The notes under the pieces: generated by a model
The model's database searches: none
Seen by the model: the letters and a program-made list of their open reading frames with translations, nothing else
Told to the model about the DNA's origin: nothing
Made by a program: the position numbers and the translations under genes
Shown: piece after piece, positions 8,138 through 15,908 of the stretch
How the letters are laid out: each line of letters begins with the position of its first letter
How positions within the stretch are numbered: the first letter of the stretch is position 1
Source of the DNA: Clostridia bacterium
GTDB taxonomy: Bacteria > Bacillota > Clostridia > Oscillospirales > CAG-382
NCBI GenBank assembly: GCA_017436675.1
Contig: JAFSCS010000035.1
Location: 1-64,000, forward strand
DNA length: 64,000 bases
Direction of reading: 5' to 3'

Positions 8138-8437
8138 TTATTTCATCAGCTTTTGAAGCGTTTGGACAAGCTCGTCGATCGTTTCGTCTTTTCCGTTCCG
8201 TATATCGTCGGCGACACAGGTTTTTACGTGGTTCGCCAAGAGCTCGCGGTTGAACGCATTCAATGCGGCAGTGATCGCGCTTACTTGGACGAGGATATCG
8301 GTGCAATATGCGTCCGATTCGACCATTTTCTTTATTCCGCGGACCTGCCCTTCGATACGATTGAGACGATTGACGAGGCTCGTGTATTCGCTATCGCTTC
8401 GCTTTTTCGTTTTTTTACATTCACATTTATTTTCCAT
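8138..8437 (-). CDS. csoR: CsoR-family copper-sensing repressor
   Basis: 99 aa of the DUF156/CsoR-RcnR helical family. It carries the copper ligand set C-X24-H-X3-C (Cys45, His70, Cys74), which separates CsoR from the formaldehyde (FrmR) and nickel (RcnR) members. Cu(I) binding releases it from DNA. It is first in the operon with copA, behind a promoter that contains a matching palindromic operator, so it should repress itself and copA. The N-terminus has an extra CEC and basic run (CECKKTKKR). Confidence 0.93.
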   Translation of the reverse strand: MENKCECKKTKKRSDSEYTSLVNRLNRIEGQVRGIKKMVESDAYCTDILVQVSAITAALNAFNRELLANHVKTCVADDIRNGKDETIDELVQTLQKLMK

Positions 8438-8466
8438 TTTAGACTCCGAAAAGATTTTATATGCAT

Positions 8467-8495
8467 ATTATATACCCCTCGGGGGTATATGTCAA
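8467..8495 (-). promoter_or_regulatory. csoR-copA promoter, exact consensus
   Basis: On the minus strand TTGACA (8490-8495), 17-bp spacer, TATAAT (8467-8472): a perfect sigma-A promoter, about 30 nt before the csoR ATG. Confidence 0.9.
8470..8490. promoter_or_regulatory. CsoR operator
   Basis: A perfect inverted repeat ATATACCCC-TCG-GGGGTATAT, the GC-rich centre with TATA flanks typical of CsoR sites. It fills the spacer between -35 and -10 of the csoR-copA promoter, so bound CsoR would block RNA polymerase directly. Confidence 0.88.
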
Positions 8496-8532
8496 GGGGG
8501 TAGCGGAAGTTTTTTCGGACGTTTCATTAAAA

Positions 8533-8609
8533 TGAATTTGAGAAAACGAGAGGAAAAACGAGGAAAACGGGGGAAAAGTGAGGAAAACGAAAATTTTTTT
8601 AATTTTTTT
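8533..8609. other. Purine-rich quasi-repeat and A/T tract upstream of rplM promoter
   Basis: From 8541 to about 8594 the plus strand is almost pure purine, built of loose repeats of GAGGAAAAC or GGGGGAAAAG. It ends in runs of A and T (8591-8609) just upstream of the rplM -35 box, a position where UP elements act. No gene is supported here. Confidence 0.5.
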
Positions 8610-8620
8610 CGAAAAAGTAC

Positions 8621-8649
8621 TTGACAAATTAATGGGAATCGTATATACT
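8621..8649 (+). promoter_or_regulatory. rplM-rpsI promoter
   Basis: TTGACA (8621-8626), 17-bp spacer, TATACT (8644-8649), about 46 nt before the rplM start. The preceding A/T tracts may raise its strength. Confidence 0.88.
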
Positions 8650-8694
8650 AACCAAGCACGAAAAAATGACTAGAATTTATTGGAGGAAATTATA

Positions 8695-9126
8695 ATGTCC
8701 ACATTTATGGCAAAAAAAGAGACACTTGAACGCAAGTGGTACATTATCGATGCAAGCGGCAAGACTTTGGGTAAAGTTGCTACAACTGCTGCTACCATCC
8801 TTAATGGTAAACATAGACCTGAATATACTCCTCACGTTGACTGCGGCGAGTCCGTTATCGTCATCAATGCCGATAAGATCGTTTTGACCGGTAAGAAATT
8901 GGATCAAAAATACTACTATCGTCATTCCGGATATATCGGTGGTTTGAAGAAGACAAGCTATCGCGAGCTCATGAGAACAAAGCCCGAGTTGGTAGTTCGT
9001 CTCGCAGTTAAGGGTATGCTTCCGAAGAACACTATCGGTGACAAGAGCATCGCTCGTCTCATCGTTTACAGAAACGATCAACACAAACAACAGGCTCAAC
9101 AACCCATTCCTGTTGAAGTTAAGTAA
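8695..9126 (+). CDS. rplM: 50S ribosomal protein L13
   Basis: 143 aa. The L13 signature is clear: [20 protein letters not shown], the [17 protein letters not shown] stretch and [13 protein letters not shown]13 is an early-assembly protein of the large subunit. The ATG at 8695 is chosen because TGGAGGAA lies 6 nt upstream; the frame is open slightly further but overlaps this site. rpsI follows after 16 bp in the usual operon. Confidence 0.97.
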   Translation: MSTFMAKKETLERKWYIIDASGKTLGKVATTAATILNGKHRPEYTPHVDCGESVIVINADKIVLTGKKLDQKYYYRHSGYIGGLKKTSYRELMRTKPELVVRLAVKGMLPKNTIGDKSIARLIVYRNDQHKQQAQQPIPVEVK

Positions 9127-9142
9127 TTAGGAGGAGAGAATA

Positions 9143-9547
9143 ATGTACGAATCAGCAAGACCTTATTTTTACGGTACAGGAAGAAGAAAGAGCTCCGTAG
9201 CACGTGTTCGCATTCTCCCCGGTACAGGTGTTATCACCATCAATAAACGCGATATCGACGAATACTTTGGACTTGACACATTGAAGCTCATCGTTCGTCA
9301 ACCCTTCGCAGTTACAGATACACAAGGTAAGTTCGACATCATCTGCACAGTTACCGGCGGCGGTGTTTCCGGTCAAGCAGGCGCTATCAGACACGGTGTT
9401 GCAAGAGCACTTCTCAGAGTTAACGAAGAAGAATATCGTCCCCTTCTCAAAAAGGCAGGACTTCTCACTCGTGACCCTCGTATGAAGGAAAGAAAGAAAT
9501 ACGGTCTCAAGGCAGCTCGTCGCGCAAGCCAATTCTCCAAGAGATAA
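9143..9547 (+). CDS. rpsI: 30S ribosomal protein S9
   Basis: 134 aa. It shows the S9 core ([39 protein letters not shown]) and the basic C-terminal tail [14 protein letters not shown] that reaches to the P-site tRNA. It is preceded by AGGAGAG and is the second gene of the rplM operon, which ends at the hairpin at 9580-9611. Confidence 0.97.
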   Translation: MYESARPYFYGTGRRKSSVARVRILPGTGVITINKRDIDEYFGLDTLKLIVRQPFAVTDTQGKFDIICTVTGGGVSGQAGAIRHGVARALLRVNEEEYRPLLKKAGLLTRDPRMKERKKYGLKAARRASQFSKR

Positions 9548-9577
9548 GTTTTTATTTCTTCGAATATTCATTTGGAA

Positions 9578-9612
9578 ACTACAGCACTCACGTTCGTGGG
9601 TGCTGTTTTTTG
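9578..9612 (+). terminator. rpsI terminator, copy 1 of a 35-bp repeat
   Basis: ACAGCACTCACG pairs with CGTGGGTGCTGT and is followed by TTTTTT. The same 35 bases recur exactly at 10111-10145, on the far side of the next gene. Confidence 0.85.
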
Positions 9613-9638
9613 ACTTTTTTTGGGTTCTATGGTATAAT
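9610..9638 (+). promoter_or_regulatory. Promoter of the 127-aa orphan gene
   Basis: TTGACT (9610-9615), 17-bp spacer, TATAAT (9633-9638). The -35 box overlaps the T-run of the preceding terminator. Confidence 0.75.
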
Positions 9639-9667
9639 GGGGCAGATGGATAAAAAGAGGTGAAAAT

Positions 9668-10051
9668 ATGTATAACGAGATAAAGACGAGAGAAGACATT
9701 GAGTTTTTTCTTGATAAGGTCAATTTTTTACACGATGGATACATCATCGACGTTCGCTACACTCATAATGGTATCTCGAAAATTGAAAACGGTCATTATT
9801 TTGAACCGAATAAAACCACGTTAACACTGCAAATATTGGTCACAAGCATTTGGGATGCTATTGTGGAGATTGAATTTGAAAGCTTGTTTGAATGGCAGAT
9901 AAAGGATAGCCAAGGGGATATATTTCATACTTCCGTTACATTTGATGAGCAAGGTCGTATTGTGTGGTCGGACGATGCTTATATTAACATGGATGAAGTG
10001 AAAAAAACTTCGTATGCGATCGCCTCATCTATGAAATGGCGGATCATATAG
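9668..10051 (+). CDS. Hypothetical 127-aa cytoplasmic protein
   Basis: 127 aa, acidic, no signal peptide or membrane segment. It has alternating strands with a charged N-terminus (EDIEFFLDKVNFLHDGYIIDV) and an aromatic centre (SLFEWQIKDSQGDIFHTSVTF). I do not recognise the family; the size and strand-rich pattern would also fit an immunity-type protein, but no toxin is next to it. GAGGTG precedes the ATG. It is more AT-rich than rplM-rpsI. It is flanked by two identical copies of a terminator, suggesting insertion or duplication around it. Confidence 0.65.
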   Translation: MYNEIKTREDIEFFLDKVNFLHDGYIIDVRYTHNGISKIENGHYFEPNKTTLTLQILVTSIWDAIVEIEFESLFEWQIKDSQGDIFHTSVTFDEQGRIVWSDDAYINMDEVKKTSYAIASSMKWRII

Positions 10052-10110
10052 AAAAATGGGGTGGTGCATGGAGCATGCGCCAAAGCACAGTTTTCGAAAT
10101 TCCTTTGAAT

Positions 10111-10145
10111 ACTACAGCACTCACGTTCGTGGGTGCTGTTTTTTG
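10111..10145 (+). terminator. Terminator, copy 2 of the 35-bp repeat
   Basis: Exact repeat of 9578-9612, again a 12-bp stem followed by six T, 60 nt after the orphan gene. Some similarity (a TTCGAA core and T-rich spacing) also extends upstream of both copies. Confidence 0.85.
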
Positions 10146-10195
10146 TTCACAATAAAAATCTCTCACATTTACCGCTTCGCGCCAAATATGAACAG

Positions 10196-10228
10196 CTTGT
10201 TCATTTTTTGTTCATAAATTGTTTACAT
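10196..10228 (+). promoter_or_regulatory. Three 11-bp direct repeats, possible response-regulator site
   Basis: Units CTTGTTCATTT, TTTGTTCATAA and ATTGTTTACAT follow one another without gaps, ending 19 nt before the -35 box. Each contains a hexamer fitting TTHAYW, close to the PhoP-type TT(A/C/T)A(C/T)A half site. An almost identical array precedes the promoter of the lipoprotein gene at 15686 (see 15796-15839). Tandem 11-bp spacing is typical of OmpR/PhoB-family regulators. The regulator is not in this window. Confidence 0.6.
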
Positions 10229-10247
10229 TTGGGATCGTTAAAACCTA

Positions 10248-10275
10248 TTGACTTTTTGCGGGGGGGTGATATAAT
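10248..10275 (+). promoter_or_regulatory. Promoter of the 10431 secreted-protein gene
   Basis: TTGACT (10248-10253), 16-bp spacer containing a run of G, and TATAAT (10270-10275). Confidence 0.75.
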
Positions 10276-10430
10276 GTAATTGAAGAGTAAAGGGTGCTCT
10301 TCTTAAAGGAAAAACACGCATCGAAATGGGGTACGGTGTTATTATATTTTTGACTTATAGCCGTACTTTCTTTTTGATAATTGTTTTCAAGGGACAGGTA
10401 TGGTTTTTTATTTTTTAAGGAGGAAGAAAA

Positions 10431-11711
10431 ATGAAAAAGTATTTATCGATATTATTGGTACTTCTATTTCTCGTTGGTGTCGTATCACCGACGTTTGCGG
10501 TAGGTGATGCGGTGACGGACGAGGTGAAGGCGGAAATTGAGGAGCTTTTGGAGAAATATAATGAATTAACGCTATTGATCAATCATATTGAAGGTTCAGT
10601 TGAATATATCAAGGATATTGAATATGTCGTTCCTATAGAAGAAGAGATGGAAACTGACGAAGATGGTAATCCTTGGTATTTCAATTATGGTTCATGCCTG
10701 CGAATAGTTGATGATACATTCTCATCCATAAAAGACATTGAAGAACTTTACCATACTGTATATACCGACAGAATGGCAGAGATATATTTGAGAGAAGAAT
10801 TACACGCCAGTGTTCCTCAGTACATTGAATGGGATGGCTTTTTATATTCTCCTTATGATTTTTCAGACAGCTCTCCGCTGTGCCAACGATATGTTGATAT
10901 TGGTTCCATTGAAGTCTCTACCGGAACTAAAGGTATGGTTGTCGAGGCAGATGCCTCGTCAATAATAAAAAGCGGAAAGATAGGCGAACCTGATTCCAAA
11001 ATCAAGCTTTTGATAGTTTCCGAAAAAGGAAAACTGAAAATAGAAAGAGTGCGCACTTGCCTTTTCTCACAAAAAAGTGAAGCTGATTCATTAGAAGGTA
11101 AAATAATTGAAGCAGCAAAAAACTATGAAGCGCTGAAAGATATTTTAGGAAATCATAACAAAGAACTATTACCGATGGACAATAGACTGTTTTTAATTTC
11201 CAACAGCAATTATAAATATGAAAATTATACTCAAAACGATCTTTTTTCTCGTCCGTTAGATAATATTAATTACTCGTTATATTATGATTTGTGTCTTGTT
11301 AACGTTGATGAAGATGACGAAAATGTTGTTTATGATGTTAATGATCCTATAGCGAGTTTCTCATCGGTTGAAGGCATTGATTATTTTTACGGCTGTATTA
11401 AGAAGAATTTTATAAGCCAGCATGAATATATAATTCCTGCAATTATTGATTATAATGGTTGGCTATATATAGGATCTGATACGCAAAATGCACCAAGATG
11501 TGATTTTTCTGAATATAGTATTAAAAAAGTTGGGGATTTTTACTACCTATACACACCGTGTTATGGTCCACATACGTTTGAAGGCGAAAGAGTTTCAATA
11601 AGTGTTTTTAAAGAATATGATTTATTCGGAGATGGCGATTTAAAACCATATTTAAAATATGTCACTATTGACAACAATTTGAAATATGAGGATATCGCAA
11701 ATATTGAGTAA
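10431..11711 (+). CDS. Secreted protein of unknown family (paralogue of the next gene)
   Basis: 426 aa with a signal peptide (MKKYLSILLVLLFLVGVVSP, likely cut after TFA). The mature part opens with a helical segment EVKAEIEELLEKYNELTLLI followed by a strand-rich, acidic and Tyr-rich body. The next gene encodes a related protein: both share (E)IKALLEKYNEY-like N-termini, a motif with RYxDxxSLEIVxGTKGxVV, and PDSxxKxLIVxExGxL. No enzymatic motif is evident. The gene is AT-rich with rare codons for the region. AAGGAGG precedes the ATG. It starts the transcript under the 11-bp repeat array. Confidence 0.7.
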   Translation: MKKYLSILLVLLFLVGVVSPTFAVGDAVTDEVKAEIEELLEKYNELTLLINHIEGSVEYIKDIEYVVPIEEEMETDEDGNPWYFNYGSCLRIVDDTFSSIKDIEELYHTVYTDRMAEIYLREELHASVPQYIEWDGFLYSPYDFSDSSPLCQRYVDIGSIEVSTGTKGMVVEADASSIIKSGKIGEPDSKIKLLIVSEKGKLKIERVRTCLFSQKSEADSLEGKIIEAAKNYEALKDILGNHNKELLPMDNRLFLISNSNYKYENYTQNDLFSRPLDNINYSLYYDLCLVNVDEDDENVVYDVNDPIASFSSVEGIDYFYGCIKKNFISQHEYIIPAIIDYNGWLYIGSDTQNAPRCDFSEYSIKKVGDFYYLYTPCYGPHTFEGERVSISVFKEYDLFGDGDLKPYLKYVTIDNNLKYEDIANIE

Positions 11712-11745
11712 CAAAGGTTTAAGAATCTAAATAGGAGGTACGAAA

Positions 11746-13173
11746 ATGAAAAAACTTATCATTTTATTGCTGTTAATTTCATTAACACTTGGGTTATTAG
11801 CATCTTGTGTACCGAATGACACTTCTTCGGGTGGGGAGATTTCTAAAGATATATCAAACGAAATTTCCACCGATATGTCAGATGAAGTTTCGACAGAAGA
11901 ATCCAACACTGTTGTCGAAGTCACTGACAAGGCTATTATTTCCGAGATAAAGGCGCTTTTGGAGAAGTATAACGAATACGTACTTATCGTGAATATGTGC
12001 GAGGGATCGTTGAAGTATGAGGGTGAGGCTATTGACTACACCATTTCATACGAGCAATGGTTCGAAAGTGACTTTACGAAAAATATAGGCGATGGGACAG
12101 TAAATTCTCCAAAATTAAATTTTTATGGAAACAAAATTACAGATGAGCGGTTTCGTGATGCCGATTCTTTTGAAAAAATGCTATTAAGCGTTTATACAAA
12201 AGAGCTTGCGGACACATATTTCCAATATGAATTTGCTTATGGATGGAAGCATGGTGAATTCACTTGTAAATACAATGAATACAGCAACTATCCTTTGTTC
12301 AATTATCTGGACGGATACAATTATTCCACAGTACCTTTTAACGATACTGCCGTACTGCACAAAAGATATATCGACACAGATTCGTTGGAGATAGTCGAGG
12401 GAACAAAAGGATATATTGTTACTGCACGTGGTTCATCCTCTTTCGTTGACGGTGAGATAGCTGCTCCCGATTCGGATGTGAAAATGTTGATCGTTAAAGA
12501 AGACGGTTCGTTGAGGATATCATATTCCGAGGCAAAACGCGATCACATCAAAACAAGCGACGCGCTTCAAGGCAACGAAGATGATGTTAAAACGATCATA
12601 AACAAGCTCGTCGAAATGAACGATCTGCTAAAAAATCGTGATGGTGAATCGATATCGGTTCAACCGGACTCATTGCCAATATATCATTGGGGACTTTATT
12701 TTTGGACACAAGGTGAAGGCTGGCGCATCAGTGAACAAGATTGCGTTTTGATCAATGATGATATTTTCAAAAACTCTGTTGATATTTACGATTGGAGCTT
12801 TACGCTTCTCAATAATGAAGTTGCGCTTAACTTCAACCGTGGAATTTTTTACGGATATATAGATTCGGGGTCACATGAATTTCCTCGCGTTATCTATGAG
12901 TCCGATAGGCTTAATGGGTTCTTGGTCGGTGAAAATGATAGATTTGATTTGTATATGTTCTCCTTTGTATTTAGAGATAATTATTTAGAAAACTATAAGA
13001 TAACCGAGACGAATTACGGTTATATTATCAGCAATGGAGATGATGTATTCAATTTCATTTGTATTGAGAAAACCGACGCCTTCGGTGACGGTGAATACAC
13101 CTTTAAGATAAGCGGTGTAAAATCAGAGTACGACCTCACCGACGAGGAAAAGGCGTTATTGGGGATAGAATAA
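11746..13173 (+). CDS. Lipoprotein of unknown family (paralogue of the preceding gene)
   Basis: 475 aa with a lipoprotein signal peptide ending LLASC (lipid on Cys21). An acidic Ser/Thr linker follows (EISKDISNEISTDMSDEVST). The globular part matches the preceding 426-aa protein in the same order, including ALLEKYNEYVLIVNMCEGS, KRYIDTDSLEIVEGTKGYIV and APDSDVKMLIVKEDGSL. It has a good AGGAGG site and lies 34 bp downstream, so the two form a tandem duplicated operon, one copy anchored and one likely released. No function is recognised. Confidence 0.72.
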   Translation: MKKLIILLLLISLTLGLLASCVPNDTSSGGEISKDISNEISTDMSDEVSTEESNTVVEVTDKAIISEIKALLEKYNEYVLIVNMCEGSLKYEGEAIDYTISYEQWFESDFTKNIGDGTVNSPKLNFYGNKITDERFRDADSFEKMLLSVYTKELADTYFQYEFAYGWKHGEFTCKYNEYSNYPLFNYLDGYNYSTVPFNDTAVLHKRYIDTDSLEIVEGTKGYIVTARGSSSFVDGEIAAPDSDVKMLIVKEDGSLRISYSEAKRDHIKTSDALQGNEDDVKTIINKLVEMNDLLKNRDGESISVQPDSLPIYHWGLYFWTQGEGWRISEQDCVLINDDIFKNSVDIYDWSFTLLNNEVALNFNRGIFYGYIDSGSHEFPRVIYESDRLNGFLVGENDRFDLYMFSFVFRDNYLENYKITETNYGYIISNGDDVFNFICIEKTDAFGDGEYTFKISGVKSEYDLTDEEKALLGIE

Positions 13174-13180
13174 CTTCACA

Positions 13181-13216
13181 AAAAAATGGCTTGTATCACT
13201 TGATACAAGCCTTTTT
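13181..13216. terminator. Bidirectional terminator
   Basis: An 11-bp stem GGCTTGTATCA (13188-13198) / TGATACAAGCC (13201-13211), with an A-run before and TTTTT after, between convergent genes. Confidence 0.9.
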
Positions 13217-13217
13217 C

Positions 13218-14867
13218 TTATTCAAATTCTACTTGGAAGCGGATCTCGTATTGGCGTTCGAACGGTGCGGTGAAATCTGTTAGGTCTATTTTCGGGATAG
13301 TGAACGTATTTCCGTCGTTATCGGAGATGAGCTTCTCGCCGACGAGCTTCGAGATGACAAGCGGTGCGTTATATTTATAATCGTCTCGCATAAGGTGGGA
13401 TTCTATCGCTTCGGGGGTGAATTTATTGAGTGAGCTTCGTGCGCTTCTGCAATAGGACATATCTTTTACGAACGCGAACACGAGCCCTTTCGCGAACGCT
13501 TCATCGGCGGTCTCGGTTTTATTCGGCTCGTTTTCGAGATACATATAACGAGTATATCCCATTGCGAGTGAGATACCCATTGCGTTGCCTGCCGTACCCC
13601 AACAGCTATAGCCGAGTGTATATTTCAGCGGGATATCCTCGAGGAGCACGTTGAAGTTATGCTCGGTATTGGAGGCGTCGATGACTATCGTTTTGATGCC
13701 TTTTATCTCGTTGCGCTTCCATTTGGTAATGAGGTTCACTGATGCATCATAGGAGCAATCACGGGTGAGGACGAGGAGCTCGATATCGGCGTCTTTCGTC
13801 ACGACCTCGCCGCCGAGGGAATTTATATGCTTTTCGACGTTGACGCGCAGGGTATCGAAATCGAAGGAGTCGGCATATTTATCTTCGTTACCGCCGTAAT
13901 AGGTGACCTTTATTTTCGCCGAATCGTTCCAATAATCAGCATACGCTTTCGAGACAGCCATCATTCCGAGCTCGTCCGTTCCGCAAAAGAGCGTTCCGTT
14001 TTCGCCGATGAGGTTCATTATATATGATATCTCATTCGTTTGGATCGACTTATTCGGGCTTGAATCGTCGACACCGATATAGCAATATTTGATATTATCG
14101 GAGCTTCTTAGCAATCTGTCGATGAGCTTTAGCTTTCTAATCCTTGAGTTATGGTAATTTTTTAGCTGTTCTTCGCTGAGCGGTGTTGATATCTTTTTGC
14201 CGTTTTTATCGTAGCGGTAGCCTTCAAAAATATTTTCGATCGTAAGCTCGTCGCCGACGAGTGTTTTTCGTTCCTTTTGGCCGTAGGAACGGAAGTCGCT
14301 ATATTCCTCCATTTGCATTCCGTTATAGTTGACGGTGGAGGCGAGGCGCATTACTGTATCAAACACATATAGCGGTTTTCTTTTGGAAAGCTCGGCGAGG
14401 TAATCGACGATCATATACTCGAGCGTGAGGTCCTCGTTGGTGAGTGCGCGGCTGCTGACGAGTCCGCCACTGAGCAATTGGTCGAGGCTGACGACGAAGA
14501 TATCACATTTATCCTCGTTTTCCTTCATCCACTCGAGGAGCGCTTCCCTATCGCCATACGTTGTGCCGTTGGGGTTTTTGCTCATTCCGTCGAGTCTTGT
14601 TGCGAAGAGGTGCTCCTCGGGGATCAGAATTTTCATCCCTGCGCTCTCGATCTGATAGATCGGGCGTTGGTCGTTGACGGGGCGGTTATCAAGCGGCACG
14701 AATGCGATCGTGAGGTCTTTCGCGGACTTGATCTCATCGGGGGTACTCGTTTCTAACGAGGTATCACCGAGCGAAACGTCGGACATTGTATCCGTCGGCC
14801 CACAAGAAGCGAGGAGCGGAAGAAATAATGCGAGCGTAATTATTAACAGTAATATCTTTTTCATCAT
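13218..14867 (-). CDS. DUF4127 family lipoprotein
   Basis: About 549 aa from the tandem ATGs at 14867/14864, which follow GAGGA; the frame extends 20 codons further but that part lies over the promoter. A lipoprotein signal peptide ends LLASC, followed by a short Ser/Thr linker. The body matches DUF4127: LTIAFVPLDNRPVNDQRPI, a DxxSLDQLLSGGLVSSR-type stretch and KIKVTYYGGNEDKYADSFD. DUF4127 proteins are extracytoplasmic and uncharacterised, thought by context to act in carbohydrate or cell-wall processes. It has its own promoter and terminator. Confidence 0.82.
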   Translation of the reverse strand: MMKKILLLIITLALFLPLLASCGPTDTMSDVSLGDTSLETSTPDEIKSAKDLTIAFVPLDNRPVNDQRPIYQIESAGMKILIPEEHLFATRLDGMSKNPNGTTYGDREALLEWMKENEDKCDIFVVSLDQLLSGGLVSSRALTNEDLTLEYMIVDYLAELSKRKPLYVFDTVMRLASTVNYNGMQMEEYSDFRSYGQKERKTLVGDELTIENIFEGYRYDKNGKKISTPLSEEQLKNYHNSRIRKLKLIDRLLRSSDNIKYCYIGVDDSSPNKSIQTNEISYIMNLIGENGTLFCGTDELGMMAVSKAYADYWNDSAKIKVTYYGGNEDKYADSFDFDTLRVNVEKHINSLGGEVVTKDADIELLVLTRDCSYDASVNLITKWKRNEIKGIKTIVIDASNTEHNFNVLLEDIPLKYTLGYSCWGTAGNAMGISLAMGYTRYMYLENEPNKTETADEAFAKGLVFAFVKDMSYCRSARSSLNKFTPEAIESHLMRDDYKYNAPLVISKLVGEKLISDNDGNTFTIPKIDLTDFTAPFERQYEIRFQVEFE

Positions 14868-14893
14868 TTTATTCCTCATATATTGATAAACTG

Positions 14894-14922
14894 ATTTTAA
14901 CATATTTTTTTCGGTTTGTCTA
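14894..14922 (-). promoter_or_regulatory. Promoter of the DUF4127 gene
   Basis: Minus-strand TAGACA (14917-14922), 17-bp spacer, TAAAAT (14894-14899), 27 nt before the start. Confidence 0.6.
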
Positions 14923-14934
14923 TACAAAATGAGA

Positions 14935-14962
14935 AACCGTCTGCTCTCGGGCAGACGGTTTC
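14935..14962 (-). terminator. Hairpin after the 231-aa lipoprotein gene
   Basis: AAACCGTCTGC pairs with GCAGACGGTTT. On the minus strand it lies about 28 nt past the stop at 14991, but the following T tract is weak (CTCATTTTG). Confidence 0.6.
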
Positions 14963-14990
14963 AAAAAGAAAGGGCAGTAAAATGAAGCAA

Positions 14991-15686
14991 CTATTTATTC
15001 ACTGAAATCGTTTCGTTAAACTCAAGTGTTTTTATTTCGACATCGCTATAAGTTCCGTTATATTCCATTCTGACAGACACTTCAGCGCTAAAGCCACCGT
15101 TTTCATCAAGTTCGACTTTCGTTTGGGTCTGACCAAGCGTTACAACGAGGTAACGCACTGCATCGGAGTCACGCTTTACGTCGATAGCTTTCGAATTAAC
15201 TTTATATTCTTTTCCGTCGATAGTCACATATATCGTTCTCGCACCCATTTGCAAACGGGAGCAATCCAAGAGGATCTTTACTGTTAGATCATAGGTATCA
15301 TCCTCGGCACGCTTCAGATTCCAAGTTCCATAGAATTTAAACGGATTATCTCTATCTTCTTCATTACCGCTGATATCAATCAATTTTTGTCCTTTAAGGG
15401 TTGCCGTATAATCAAGTATCACTACTTCAGGCTCTTTACTCGTTTCGGGTTCACTTACCTCAGGTTCACTAACGTCGGGTTCGCTGATCTCCGTGTCGCT
15501 GACCTCGGGCTCACTGACATCGGTATCACTCGTTTCGGGCTCGCTTACGTCAGGAGAAACGGATACATCTGACACGGTAGTATCAGTCGAATTGTCGGGC
15601 GTCTTACTCACCTCACCGTCAGGACCGCAGGACACGATCAACAACATTACAGCAAAAGCGATCATCAAAAATACTATCTTTTTCAT
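14991..15686 (-). CDS. Lipoprotein with Ser-Glu-Pro repeat linker, unknown function
   Basis: 231 aa from the ATG at 15686, which has AAAGG 9 nt upstream. A lipoprotein signal peptide (MKKIVFLMIAFAVMLLIVSC) is followed by a linker of about 55 residues built from 5-residue repeats such as SEPEV, SDTEI and SEPDV (coded at about 15428-15575). A C-terminal beta-rich domain of about 130 residues follows (LKGQKLIDISGNEEDRDNPF, KILLDCSRLQMGARTIYVTI). I do not recognise the domain; it resembles a small beta-sandwich. Its promoter carries the four-unit 11-bp repeat array, shared with the 10431 gene. Confidence 0.7.
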   Translation of the reverse strand: MKKIVFLMIAFAVMLLIVSCGPDGEVSKTPDNSTDTTVSDVSVSPDVSEPETSDTDVSEPEVSDTEISEPDVSEPEVSEPETSKEPEVVILDYTATLKGQKLIDISGNEEDRDNPFKFYGTWNLKRAEDDTYDLTVKILLDCSRLQMGARTIYVTIDGKEYKVNSKAIDVKRDSDAVRYLVVTLGQTQTKVELDENGGFSAEVSVRMEYNGTYSDVEIKTLEFNETISVNK

Positions 15687-15748
15687 AAGCTTACACCTTT
15701 CCACCGTATTGGTAATTTATTTAAACAACTTATCTTGTTTACATATAT

Positions 15749-15777
15749 ATATTAACATATACAGCACACCTTTTCAA
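15749..15777 (-). promoter_or_regulatory. Promoter of the Ser-Glu-Pro lipoprotein gene
   Basis: Minus-strand TTGAAA (15772-15777), 17-bp spacer, TAATAT (15749-15754). Confidence 0.7.
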
Positions 15778-15795
15778 TAGGTTTTTAAAAAACAA

Positions 15796-15839
15796 ATATG
15801 AACAAAGTGTAAACTTTTTATGAACAAAATATGAACAAA
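15796..15839 (-). promoter_or_regulatory. Four 11-bp direct repeats, possible response-regulator site
   Basis: Read on the minus strand from 15839: TTTGTTCATAT, TTTGTTCATAA, AAAGTTTACAC, TTTGTTCATAT, gapless, ending 18 nt before the -35 box. The order GTTCAT, GTTCATAA, GTTTACA repeats that of the array at 10196-10228, and both share AAAACCTATTGA over the -35 region. Confidence 0.65.
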
Positions 15840-15871
15840 CGTCAAATCTCGAGAGTTTCTTCATATCAGAC

Positions 15872-15905
15872 AAAGAAAGGCGAATGTTATCTCGCCTTTC
15901 TTTAG
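15872..15905 (-). terminator. Terminator of the Cys-rich protein gene
   Basis: AAAGAAAGGCGA pairs with TCGCCTTTCTTT just after the stop at 15909; the minus-strand side ends in TTTCTTTG. Confidence 0.75.
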
Positions 15906-15908
15906 ATA

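Larger units (their letters stand above)
10146..10430 (+). other. Non-coding upstream region of the secreted-protein pair
   Basis: No gene is supported in these 285 bases. They hold an 11-bp direct-repeat array (10196-10228), a promoter (10248-10275) and an untranslated leader of about 150 nt containing a C/G-poor stretch before AAGGAGG and the ATG at 10431. Confidence 0.6.

Noticed and set aside
9668-13173. Genomic island or prophage remnant
   Set aside because: The region is AT-rich and has duplicated terminators, but no integrase, transposase, tRNA attachment site or phage gene is visible.
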